DNA from: Nematostella vectensis
Taxonomy: Eukaryota; Cnidaria; Anthozoa; Actiniaria; Edwardsiidae
Reading direction: 5' to 3'
Length of the DNA: 64,000 bases
NCBI RefSeq assembly: GCF_932526225.1
Contig: NC_064040.1
Location: 932,001 to 996,000, forward strand
Each line of letters begins with the position of its first letter. The stretch's first letter is position 1. Both the position numbers and the translations under genes were made by a program. The notes under the pieces were generated by a model that did no database searches, had not been told where the DNA came from, and worked only from the letters and a program-made list of their open reading frames with translations. Below are positions 54,201 through 63,218 of the stretch, piece by piece.

Positions 54201-56647
54201 TAAAAATGTCCCTATACCTTCTTTTTATGTCATTACACACCAAGAACAGTATAATTAAGTATCGATATTTAAAAAAAAATAAGAAAAAAAATGGCTATAA
54301 GCGGGAATCGAACCCGGGTCGCTGCGTTAGTAATCAAGTGCCCGCAACGAAAGACTAACGTGGCATTGCTGAAGGGAATTGTAATGAAAATTACTTTTAA
54401 TACTATTGGTATCGTAAACTATCCCAAGCAAAGTCACCATCGGACTGGAGGTTACATTCGGGAAAAGCTTCAGGGTTACATTCGGGAATTTGTTTTACGA
54501 GTGTAACCTCCAAAATGTTACAATCGATAATTTTTTTTCCGAATGTAAATTCCAAAAAGTAACATTAGGAAAAATAAAACAGTATACTCGGAAAAAAAGG
54601 TATATCAATCTATCGAGCGCTATGCTCTATGTTAGAATCTACTTAATCAAGTTATCCAAGGAATCTAGTTAGTTCTTGTGTGCATAAAATATGTACAGGA
54701 TCCGGAACAAAGCATGAGCACATCAAAGATGCTGAGAGTACATAAAAATGTCCCTATACCTTCTTTTTATGTCATGACACACCAAGAACAGTATAATTAA
54801 GTATCGATATTTAAAAAAAAAATAATGGAAAAAAATAGGCTATCAGCGGGAAACGAACCCGGGTCGCTCCGTTAGTAGTCAAGTGCCCGCAACGAAAGAC
54901 TAACGTGGCATTGCTGAAGGGAATTGTAATGAAAATTACTTTTAATACTATTGGTATCGTAAACTATCCCAAGCAAAGTCACCATCGGACTGGAGGTTAC
55001 ATTCGGGAATAGCTTCAGGTTACATTCGGGAATTTGTTTTACGAGTGTAACCTCCAAAAGGTTACAATCGATAATTTTTTTTCCGAATGTAAATTCCAAA
55101 AAGTAACATTAGGAAAAATAATACAGTATACTCGGAAAAAAAGGTATATCAATCTATCGAGCGCTATGCTCTATGTTAGAATCTACTTAATCAAGTTATC
55201 CAAGGAATCTAGTTAGTTCTTGTGTGCATAAAATATGTACAGGATCCGGAACAAAGCATGAGCACATCAAAGATGCTGAGAGTACATAAAAATGTCCCTA
55301 TACCTTCTTTTTATGTCATGACACACCAAGAACAGTATAATTAAGTATCGATATTTAAAAAAAAAATAATGGAAAAAAATAGGCTATCAGCGGGAAACGA
55401 ACCCGGGTCGCTACGTTAGTAGTCAAGTGCCCGCAACGAAAGACTAACGTGGCATTGCTGAAGGGAATTGTAATGAAAATTACTTTTAATACTATTGGTA
55501 TCGTAAACTATCCCAAGCAAAGTCACCATCGGACTGGAGGTTACATTCGGGAATAGCTTCAGGTTACATTCGGGAATTTGTTTTACGAGTGTAACCTCCA
55601 AAAGGTTACAATCGATAATTTTTTTTCCGAATGTAAATTCCAAAAAGTAACATTAGGAAAAATAAAACAGTATACTCGGAAAAAAGGTATATCAATCTAT
55701 CGAGCGCTATGCTCTATGTTAGAATCTACTTAATCAAGTTATCCAAGGAATCTAGTTAGTTCTTGTGTGCATAAAATATGTACAGGATCCTGAACAAAGC
55801 ATGAGCACATCAAAGATGCTGAGAGTACATAAAAATGTCCCTATACCTTCTTTTTATGTCATGACACACCAAGAACAGTATAATTAAGTATCGATATAAA
55901 AAAAAAAATAAAGAAAAAAAAATAGACTATCAGCGGGAATCGAACCCGGGTCGCTGCGTTAGTAGTCAAGTGCCCGCAACGAAAGACTAACGTGGCATTG
56001 CTGAAGGGAATTGTAATGAAAATTACTTTTAATACTATTGGTATCGTAAACTATCCCAAGCAAAGTCACCATCGGATTAGAGGTTACATTCGGGAAAAGC
56101 TTCAGGGTTACATTCGGGAATTTGTTTTACGAGTGTAACCTCCAAAAGGTTACAATCGATTTTTTTTTTTCCGAATGCAAATTCCAAAAAGTAACATTAG
56201 GAAAACTAAAACAGTATACTCGGAAAAAAAGGTATATCAATCTATCGAGCGCTATGCTCTATGTTAGAATCTACTTAATCAAGTTATCCAAGGAATCTAG
56301 TTAGTTCTTGTGTGCATAAAATATGTACAGGATCCTGAACAAAGCATGAGCATATCAAAGATGCTGAGAGTACGTAAAAATGTCCCTATACCTTCTTTTT
56401 ATGTCATTACACACCAAGAACAGTATAATTAAGTATCGATATTTAAAAAAAAAATAAGAAAAAAAATGGCTATCAGCGCGAATCGAACCCGGGTCGCTGC
56501 GTTAGTAGTCAAGTGCCCGCATCGAAAGACTAACGTGGCATTGCTGAAGGGAATTGTAATGAAAATTACTTTTAATACTATTGGTATCGTAAACTATCCC
56601 AAGCAAAGTCACCATCGGACTGGAGGTTACATTCGGGAATTGTAATT
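51227..56647. repeat. ~545-bp satellite array, segment 3 (10 units)
   Basis: Ten satellite units lie between LINE copies 2 and 3 (tRNA-like blocks near 51585, 52131, 52675, 53217, 53763, 54305, 54850, 55395, 55937 and 56480). The units near 54850 and 55395 are tandem duplicates sharing a changed B box (AACGAACCC on the + strand) and an altered A tract ending in AATGGAAAAAAATAGG. The unit near 56480 carries GCGCGAATCG, which alters the last base of its B box. Confidence 0.96.
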
Positions 56648-58018
56648 CGGGAATTGCAAATGAATGGTTTTCATCATACTTGTCAAATAGAAGGCAATTT
56701 GTGTCAGTTAATAATTCAGAATCTGATGAAGTTGTCCTCACTCATGGAGTCCCACAGGGTTCAGTACTTGGCCCCCTCTTATTTCTTATTTATATCAATG
56801 ACTTTCATAGATGCAGTAGTATATTTGATTTTCATATCTTTGCTGATGACACTAACCTATTTTACTCGAACAGTAGTTTGCTAGCTCTGGAATCCTCTAT
56901 CAACGAAAATCTTCTTCATGTTTCTAGCTGGCTTGCTGCCAATAAGCTCTCTCTAAATATCGATAAAACAAACTTCATCATTTTTTATCCACCACAGAAA
57001 ATCTCTAATTATACTCTAAGTATTAAGATAAATGGCAAATGCATCAAGAAAGAGAAGTACATCAAATATCTAGGCATATATATTGACTCCCATCTTAGCT
57101 GGAAATATCAGATACTTCATATAGCTAAAAAGATTAAACGTTGCATTGGTGATCTCTCAAAAATAAGACATTATGTAAATATTTCAGTCCTAAAAATGCT
57201 TTACTATACATTATTATTTCCATTTCTAACTTACTCAGTTGTGACCTGGGGCAACACCTATGCAACTACTCTTAAGCCCCTTTTTATACTTCAGAAAAGG
57301 GCAATTAGAATATTAACTTTTTCTGATTTTAGGACCCCTTCAAATCCATTATTCTACCAACTTAGTCTCCTCAAACTTCATGACATAATCTATCTTAACA
57401 ATGCACTGTTTATGTATGACTTCCATTCAGATCATTTGCCATCTGTCTTCAAATCATTTTTCACAAATATTAACAGGATACATCAATATAATACAAGACT
57501 TGCTAGTAGGAAGACTTATTACCTGCCTAAGATACGCACAAACTATGGCAAATTTAATATTCGCTTTCTTGGTGTAAAAATCTGGAACGATATTCAGGAT
57601 GATTATAAATCTGAATCTCGCTCCAGTTTCAAGACACTAATGATCAGCTCTCTTTTAGATCGTTACAAAAGCTAACTCTATTATTGTTGTAATTTACAAA
57701 CTTAAGATTCTCTCCTATATATAAATGATCCCTATAATCGACCTCCCCTTGCTTGTGCGTGTTTTGTTCTTGTGCGTGCATCTATTGTCGTCTGTTTTTC
57801 GTTTCTGTTTGTATTGATATTATATTGATGTATCATGTTGTTTACCCATGCAATTTTCCGCTTGACCTAGCCGCTTAAGCTCGATTAGCTATGCTATTTC
57901 TTAATGCGGCTGGTGCCCAATTATAAAAATTATAATTATTTTTCTCCTTTTCTTATTTAATAAGTAATATCTGTATAATAGAGGGTGCTAATAAAATATG
58001 TTTGTTGTTGTTGTTTGT
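56648..58018 (+). mobile_element. 5'-truncated LINE, copy 3
   Basis: Same boundaries as copies 1 and 2 (offset 15224 from copy 1) with about five substitutions over 1.37 kb. Its right flank keeps the common satellite form ACGAGTGTAACC and its left flank reads GCCCGCATCG, one step nearer the normal GCCCGCAACG than the CATAG of copies 1 and 2. Copy 3 therefore appears nearer to the original insertion locus, and copies 1 and 2 form a younger pair. Confidence 0.9.
56650..57675 (+). CDS. LINE reverse transcriptase, C-terminal fragment (copy 3)
   Basis: This copy has the same 341-codon frame and blocks as copies 1 and 2, with three amino-acid differences: Cys83 to Ser (before the NKLSLN block), His113 to Tyr, and Val168 to Asp in the segment after KYLGIYID. 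One silent change (GCTTGC to GCTAGC) lies just after FADD. The mix of mostly replacement changes without stops fits neutral drift over a short time. 5'-truncated, hence non-functional as an RT on its own. Confidence 0.88.
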   Translation, partial: GIANEWFSSYLSNRRQFVSVNNSESDEVVLTHGVPQGSVLGPLLFLIYINDFHRCSSIFDFHIFADDTNLFYSNSSLLALESSINENLLHVSSWLAANKLSLNIDKTNFIIFYPPQKISNYTLSIKINGKCIKKEKYIKYLGIYIDSHLSWKYQILHIAKKIKRCIGDLSKIRHYVNISVLKMLYYTLLFPFLTYSVVTWGNTYATTLKPLFILQKRAIRILTFSDFRTPSNPLFYQLSLLKLHDIIYLNNALFMYDFHSDHLPSVFKSFFTNINRIHQYNTRLASRKTYYLPKIRTNYGKFNIRFLGVKIWNDIQDDYKSESRSSFKTLMISSLLDRYKS

Positions 58019-59064
58019 TGTTTTACGAGTGTAACCTCCAAAAGGTTACAATCGATTTTTTTTTCCGAATGTAAATTCCAAAAAGTAACATTAGGAAAAA
58101 TAAAACAGTATACTCGGAAAAAAAGGTATATCAATCTATCGAGCGCTATGCTCTATGTTAGAATCTACTTAATCAAGTTATCCAAGGAATCTAGTTAGTT
58201 CTTGTGTGCATAAAATATGTACAGGATCCGGAACAAAGCATGAGCACATCAAAGATGCTGAGAGTACATAAAAATGTCCCTATACCTTCTTTTTATGTCA
58301 TGACACACCAAGAACAGTATAATTAAGTATCGATATTTAAAAAAAAAAATAAAGAAAAAAAAAAGGCTATCAGCGGGAATAGAACCCGGGTGGCTGCGTT
58401 AGTAGTCAAGTGCCCGCAACGAAAGACTAACGTGGCATTGCTGAAGGGAATTGTAATGAAAATTACTTTTAATACTATTGGTATCGTAAACTATCCCAAG
58501 CAAAGTCACCATCGGACTGGAGGTTACATTCGGGAAAAGCTTCAGGGTTACATTCGGAAATTTGTTTTACGAGTGTAACCTCCAAAAGGTTACAATCGAT
58601 AAATTCTTTTCCGAATTTAAATTCCAAAAAGGAACATTATTAAAAATAAAACAGTATACTCGGAAAAAAAGGTATATCAATCTATCGAGCGCTATGCTCT
58701 ATGTTAGAATCTACTTAATCAAGTTATCCAAGGAATTTAGTTAGTTCTTGTGTGCATAAAATATGTACAGGATCCGGAACAAAGCATGAGCACATCAAAG
58801 ATGCTGAGAGTACATAAAAATGTCCCTATACCTTCTTTTTATGTCATGACACACCAAGAACAGTATAATTAAGTATCGATATTTAAAAAAAAAATAAAGA
58901 AAAAAAAATAGGCTATCAGCGGGAATCGAACCCGGGTCGCTGCGTTAGTAATCAAGTGCCCGCAACGAAAGACTAACGTGGCATTGCTGAAGGGAATTGT
59001 AATGAAAATTACTTTTAATACTATTGGTATCGTAAACTATCCCAAGCAAAGTCACCATCGGACT

Positions 59065-59187
59065 GGAGGTTACATTCGGGAAAAGCTTCAGGGTTACATT
59101 CGGGAATTTGTTTTACGAGTGTAACCTCCAAAAGGTTACAATCGATAATTTTTTTTCCGAATGTAAATTCCAAAAAGTAACATTAGG
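59065..59187. repeat. Cluster of six bidirectional 15-bp motifs (representative; one per unit)
   Basis: Six variants of one motif lie in about 120 bp: 59065-59079 (+, GGAGGTTACATTCGG), about 59089-59103 (+), 59115-59129 (-), about 59132-59145 (+), 59157-59171 (-) and about 59173-59187 (+, most diverged). The orientation order is + + - + - +. The core is GGTTACAnTCGG. The inverted pairs GGAGGTTACA/TGTAACCTCC and TTACATTCGG/CCGAATGTAA are perfect over 10 bp. The cluster is conserved throughout the array. It could be protein-binding sites, a structured RNA or the relic of a small transposon; the sequence does not decide. Confidence 0.75.
59120..59140. other. 8-bp inverted repeat with 5-nt loop in the motif cluster (representative)
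   Basis: TGTAACCT at 59120-59127 and AGGTTACA at 59133-59140 are perfect reverse complements with a five-base spacer. It lies in the middle of the motif cluster and recurs in nearly every unit, though some units change one arm (for example TGCAACCT near 4380, TGTTACAA near 25130). It could extrude as a small cruciform or fold in RNA. Confidence 0.7.
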
Positions 59188-61384
59188 AAAAATAAAACAG
59201 TATACTCGGAAAAAAAGGTATATCAATCTATCGAGCGCTATGCTCTATGTTAGAATCTACTTAATCAAGTTATCCAAGGAATCTAGTTAGTTCTTGTGTG
59301 CATAAAATATGTACAGGATCCGGAACAAAGCATGAGCACATCAAAGATGCTGAGAGTACATAACAATGTCCCTATACCTTCTTTTTATGTCATGACACAC
59401 CAAGAACAGTATAATTAAGTATCGATATTTTAAAAAAAAATAAAGAAAAAAAAATAGGCTATCAGCGGGAATCGAACCCGGGTCGCTGCGTTAGTAGTCA
59501 AGTGCCCGCAACGAAAGACTAACGTGGCATTGCTGAAGGGAATTGTAATGAAAATTACTTTTAATACTATTGGTATCGTAAACTATCCCAAGCAAAGTCA
59601 CCATCGGACTGGAGGTTACATTCGGGAAAAGCTTCAGTGTTACATTTGGAAATTTGTTTTACGAGTGTAACCTCCAAAAGGTTACAATCGATAAATTTTT
59701 TTCCGAATTTAAATTCCAAAAAGTAACATTATTAAAAATAAAACAGTATACTCGGAAAAAAAGGTATATCAATCTATCGAGCGCTATGCTCTATGTTAGA
59801 ATCTACTTAATCAAGTTATCCAAGGAATCTAGTTAGTTCTTGTGTGCATAAAATATGTACAGGATCCTGAACAAAGCATGAGCACATCAAAGATGCTGAG
59901 AGTACATAAAAATGTCCCTATACCTTCTTTTTATGTCATGACACACCAAGAACAGTATAATCAAGTATCGATATTTAAAAAAAATAAAGAAAAAAATAGG
60001 CTATCAGCGGGAATCGAACCCGGGTCGCTGCGTTAGTAGTCAAGTGCCCGCAACGAAAGACTAACGTGGCATTGCTGAAGGGAATTGTAATGAAAATTAC
60101 TTTTAATACTATTGGTATCGTAAACTATCCCAAGCAAAGTCACCATCGGACTGGAGGTTACATTCGGGAAAAGCTTCAGGGTTACATTCGGGAATTTGTT
60201 TTACGAGTGTAACCTCCAAAAGGTTACAATCGATAATTTTTTTTCCGAATGTAAATTCCAAAAAGTAACATTAGGAAAAATAAAACAGTATACTCGGAAA
60301 AAAAGGTATATCAATCTATCGAGCGCTATACTCTATGTTAGAATCTACTTAATCAAGTTATCCAAGGAATCTAGTTAGTTCTTGTGTGCATAAAATATGT
60401 ACAGGATCCTGACATAAAAATGTCCCTATACCTTCTTTTTATGTCATGACACACCAAAAACACTATAATTAAGTATCGATATTTAAAAAAAAAAAAATAA
60501 AGAAAAAAATAGGCTATCAGTGGGAATCGAACCCGGGTCGCTGCGTTAGTAGTCAAGTGCCCGCAACGAAAGACTAACGTGGCATTGCTGAAGGGAATTG
60601 TAATGAAAATTACTTTTAATACTATTGGTATCGTAAACTATCCCAAGCAAAGTCACCATCGGACTGGAGGTTACATTCGGGAAAAGCTTCAGGGTTACAT
60701 TCGGGAATTTGTTTTACGAGTGTAACCTCCAAAAGGTTACAATCGATAATTTTTTTTCCGAATTTAAATTCCAAAAAGTAACGTTAGGAAAAATAAAACA
60801 GTATACTCGGAAAAAAAGGTATATCAATCTATCGAGCGCTATGCTCTATGTTAGAATCTACTTAATCAAGTTATCCAAGGAATCTAGTTAGTTCTTGTGT
60901 GCATAAAATATGTACAGGATCCTGAACAAAGCATGAGCACATCAAAGATGCTGAGAGTACATAAAAATATCCCTATACCTTCTTTTTATGTCATGACACA
61001 CCAAGAACAGTATAATTAAGTATCGATATTTAAAAAAAAAAATAAAGAAAAAAAAATAGGCTATCAGCGGGAATCGAACCCGGGTGGCTGCGTTAGTAGT
61101 CAAGTGCCCGCAACGAAAGACTAACGTGGCATTGCTGAAGGAAATTGTAATGAAAATTACTTTTAATACTATTGGTATCGTAAACTATCCCAAGCAAAGT
61201 CACCATCGGACTGACAAGTGCTATATGTGTAAGTGGTGACCATAGCTATGATTACTATTATTTAGAATAATTTTTTACCTACTAACAGAAAACAACTTGA
61301 CTGCAAAACACTTACTGTAGGGCACTCGATATTAGGCATTACTTTCATGTGGATGTAATGTTGAAATGTCAAAACCTTCATTAA

Positions 61385-61495
61385 CCCGTGAACTACGCTT
61401 TAGCGTATTACACTTTGTGGTGATCTGATTCTATTGTTCTTTTTTGTGTTTTTTTCTAACTATTACCGTTTAACTATCACACTTTGTTTCACGGG
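61385..61495. mobile_element. piggyBac-type MITE-like element (111 bp), first copy
   Basis: The element begins CCCGTGAA and ends TTCACGGG (perfect 8-bp terminal inverted repeats) and is flanked on both sides by TTAA (61381-61384 and 61496-61499). TTAA target duplications with ends starting in C/G runs are the mark of piggyBac-superfamily elements. It is non-coding and too short for a transposase, so it would be non-autonomous. The inverted symmetry extends through TTAA to four more bases (TTCA/TGAA), so a simple long palindrome is an alternative reading. Confidence 0.55.
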
Positions 61496-62157
61496 TTAAT
61501 GAAAACCACTCTAATTACTTACAGTAGTTCTTTTTTAATATTATCATTTACTTGTATAATTTAGATGAGCAATACATATTTCTTTATGGCTTTGTATAGC
61601 TCATCTCGTTCCTCATAAATAACAAACAAAATGAAGTTTGTTCTTATTTTGGTGCAAAGGAATCTACAGTAGTTTTCTAATCAGATAATTGTTTTTTTTT
61701 TAACACTCACCTGTTATTTCAACAGCCTTACTTGAGTTTGCTTGTCTCAGAAATAGACCTTGCTTAATAAACAAAGACATGTTACAAACTTATTTAATAA
61801 TAGGTAACAACTGCAATATTGTATGAAGAGAGTGCCCCTCTCTTCCCCCTGCTATTGTTGAAATTATGCTCAATAAACTTTTACCTCTTTCCTCTCCACC
61901 AGTTAAGCATTCTATGTATGCTTCCCTGTACAAAATGCGCCCCTTCAAATAGAACATTAAAGTTCACATACTTGTTTACTTCCTCAAACTCTTTGCTTTG
62001 TGTTTTTTGTTAACTTCCTAGGAACAAATTGAATACATATAATCAATAAATCTAGCAAGCTTATTTTGCAAACTCACTTTTTTTATTATTTTTGCGGAAA
62101 ACCTATCAGGATTAAGGGGGTCCAGCACAAAGAAAAAAAAACGAATTAAAAAAAAAG

Positions 62158-62229
62158 CCCATTGGCCTGGGATCGAACCCGGTCTGAAGAACAAAACGGA
62201 AACCATACATACGGATTACCCAATCGGTA
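62158..62229 (-). pseudogene. tRNA-like / SINE-like Pol III promoter segment outside the satellite
   Basis: The minus strand reads GGTTCGATCCC at 62179-62169, a good B box, with an A-box-like TGGGTAATCCG starting at 62222. The separation is 43 nt, the same as in the satellite's tRNA-like segment. The T-arm forms four of five pairs. The acceptor and anticodon stems do not form, so it is a tRNA relic or SINE head. T-runs follow at once on the minus strand (A runs at 62148-62156 and 62133-62141). The sequence between boxes differs from the satellite's, so it is an independent tRNA-derived unit. Confidence 0.6.
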
Positions 62230-62500
62230 TGGCAGCACAAGGCTTTTACGGAAGGCTGTAAAGAACCCGAAGGCCCCAAGCACCGATATTTCCGAGCGAA
62301 TATGCTGTACAACACTCTTGCAAGGTTATCCCAACCCGCGCATTAATGGGGAGGACAATAACCAGGATCCCAGGCCTGTAATACGGTTACGCAACGTACA
62401 GCTCGCCGAGATTGTGAATGACAAAAAATAGAGGTCTATTTGGGCGTCTTTGGTCCCTTGGGGACTCGCCATGCGCACGGGCGAATCTCTTTTATTGTGT
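62230..62500. other. GC-richer tract, unrecognised
   Basis: This stretch upstream (in minus-strand sense) of the tRNA-like segment is clearly richer in G and C than its surroundings. It includes two adjacent small hairpins, GTCCC/GGGAC and TCGCC/GGCGA, near 62452-62485. A short open frame crosses it but begins in the T-arm sequence and resembles no known protein. It may be part of a SINE or a decayed gene; nothing decides between these. Confidence 0.3.
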
Positions 62501-62674
62501 TCATGACATCAAATTAGCGAAGAAAAAAGACGCTGTTTTGGTATCATGTGAAAAGCATAAAATAAATAGAAATAAAGACGTAAGGGGGGAGAATATTGAC
62601 ATATTCATATTAGAATATTGACAAAATCCGCAATATTGTCTACGCTGACTAAGTAAAGCTGTATTTTACTTTAA

Positions 62675-62960
62675 AGGGGCAGCAGCATAGTACTGCGCAT
62701 GTCTGGAGTCAGTGTTTATTGTAGGCTTTTAAGTGTCTACAAAGAGTTGAACTTTTTAAAAGCTGTCAATACCTTATTAAATAATATGCAATATTATATT
62801 GAAAACTATGTTAATTGACAGTTTGTGGTCATTTTTTTTGTTTTGTTTAAAGTCTCCCACATGTACCAAAAGCTCATAAGTCAGTATTAGAATTTCACTG
62901 AAGTTCATTGTGTCAGGGCTCTAGAGCTATTGCAAATCTCTTAAACATGACACTCCCCCT
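62675..62960. mobile_element. TTAA-flanked MITE-like element (286 bp)
   Basis: TTAA at 62671-62674 is followed by AGGGGCAGCAGCAT, and ATGACACTCCCCCT precedes TTAA at 62961-62964. The ends form an imperfect inverted repeat (AGGGG-AG---CAT conserved). The TTAA flanks and G-rich ends resemble abundant non-autonomous TTAA elements of animals. No coding capacity is seen. With only partly matching ends this is less certain than a perfect-TIR element. Confidence 0.45.
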
Positions 62961-63188
62961 TTAAAGGAAAGTAAAAAAAAATCAAAATTGTTGGTGGGGG
63001 TCTCTGCTGTGTTTGTTTTCTTTTTAGTTTTGTTCTATTATTATTATTATTTTCTTTTTTAGAGGGGGAGGGGAATTCAGCTAAAAATAGCCAAGTGTCA
63101 ATTCAAGCTAATAGTACAAAAGATGTTTTTTTTGCAGTTCTTTATTAAATATATTCAATGTTATCATGCAATTCTGTTGTTTGACTGC

Positions 63189-63202
63189 ATATATATATAT
63201 AT
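63189..63202. repeat. (AT)n microsatellite
   Basis: Seven AT dinucleotides in a row just before the second 2005-bp copy begins. It could have helped the duplication breakpoint, but this is only a positional remark. Confidence 0.6.
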
Positions 63203-63218
63203 TTTCTTTCTTTTCATT

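Larger units (their letters stand above)
58019..61213. repeat. ~545-bp satellite array, segment 4 and right edge (6 units)
   Basis: The last six units (tRNA-like blocks near 58377, 58923, 59470, 60010, 60527 and 61073). The fifth has lost about 34 bp near 60411, where GGATCCTGA joins CATAAAAATG directly. The final unit stops after CATCGGACTG at 61213, lacking the last part of the unit with the first two motif copies and the HindIII site. Unrelated sequence follows, so this is the true right boundary of the array in this assembly. Confidence 0.95.
61214..63218. repeat. 2005-bp tandem repeat unit, copy 1 (complete)
   Basis: The sequence from ACAAGTGCTATATG at 61214 recurs at 63219 and stays nearly identical to the window end. 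The unit starts exactly where the 545-bp satellite stops. It holds a 111-bp MITE-like element, a tRNA-like segment, a 286-bp TTAA-flanked element and AT-rich filler. No protein gene is recognisable. 61500-62157 shows only AT-rich sequence with AATAAA-type hexamers; 62501-62670 shows a repeated AGAATATTGACA; 62965-63218 shows homopolymer-rich DNA and a short (AT)n tract. Confidence 0.9.

Noticed and set aside
1-61213. CENP-B box (TTCGnnnnAnnCGGG) as a centromere mark
   Set aside because: TTCG and CGGG occur in the motif cluster but not with the required spacing and central A on either strand in the units examined.
1-61213. Hammerhead ribozyme, as found in some animal satellites
   Set aside because: No CUGANGA core with a matching GAAA at a plausible distance was found on either strand. 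CTGAAGG and CTGAGAG near CGAAAG do not fit the core.
1-61213. Spliced-leader or snRNA/5S gene repeat
   Set aside because: The ATAATTTTTTTTCC stretch superficially recalls an Sm site, but no leader exon with donor, no conserved snRNA core and no 5S internal control region were found.
1-61213. CRISPR array
   Set aside because: Units are about 545 bp with the whole unit conserved. There are no short repeats alternating with unique spacers, and the sequence is eukaryotic.
61240-61300. Intron-like signals (GTAAGT, CTACTAACAG)
   Set aside because: Individual matches to splice signals are expected by chance in AT-rich DNA and no exon with coding character adjoins them.
61819-62013. 64-residue open frame in the flank
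   Set aside because: Low-complexity Leu/Cys/Phe-rich translation with no recognisable domain. Nothing supports a coding role.
62162-62621. Two short open frames (89 and 67 residues) in the GC-richer tract
   Set aside because: The first begins inside the tRNA-like T-arm (a known source of spurious peptides), and neither resembles a protein family I know. Left as an unrecognised tract.
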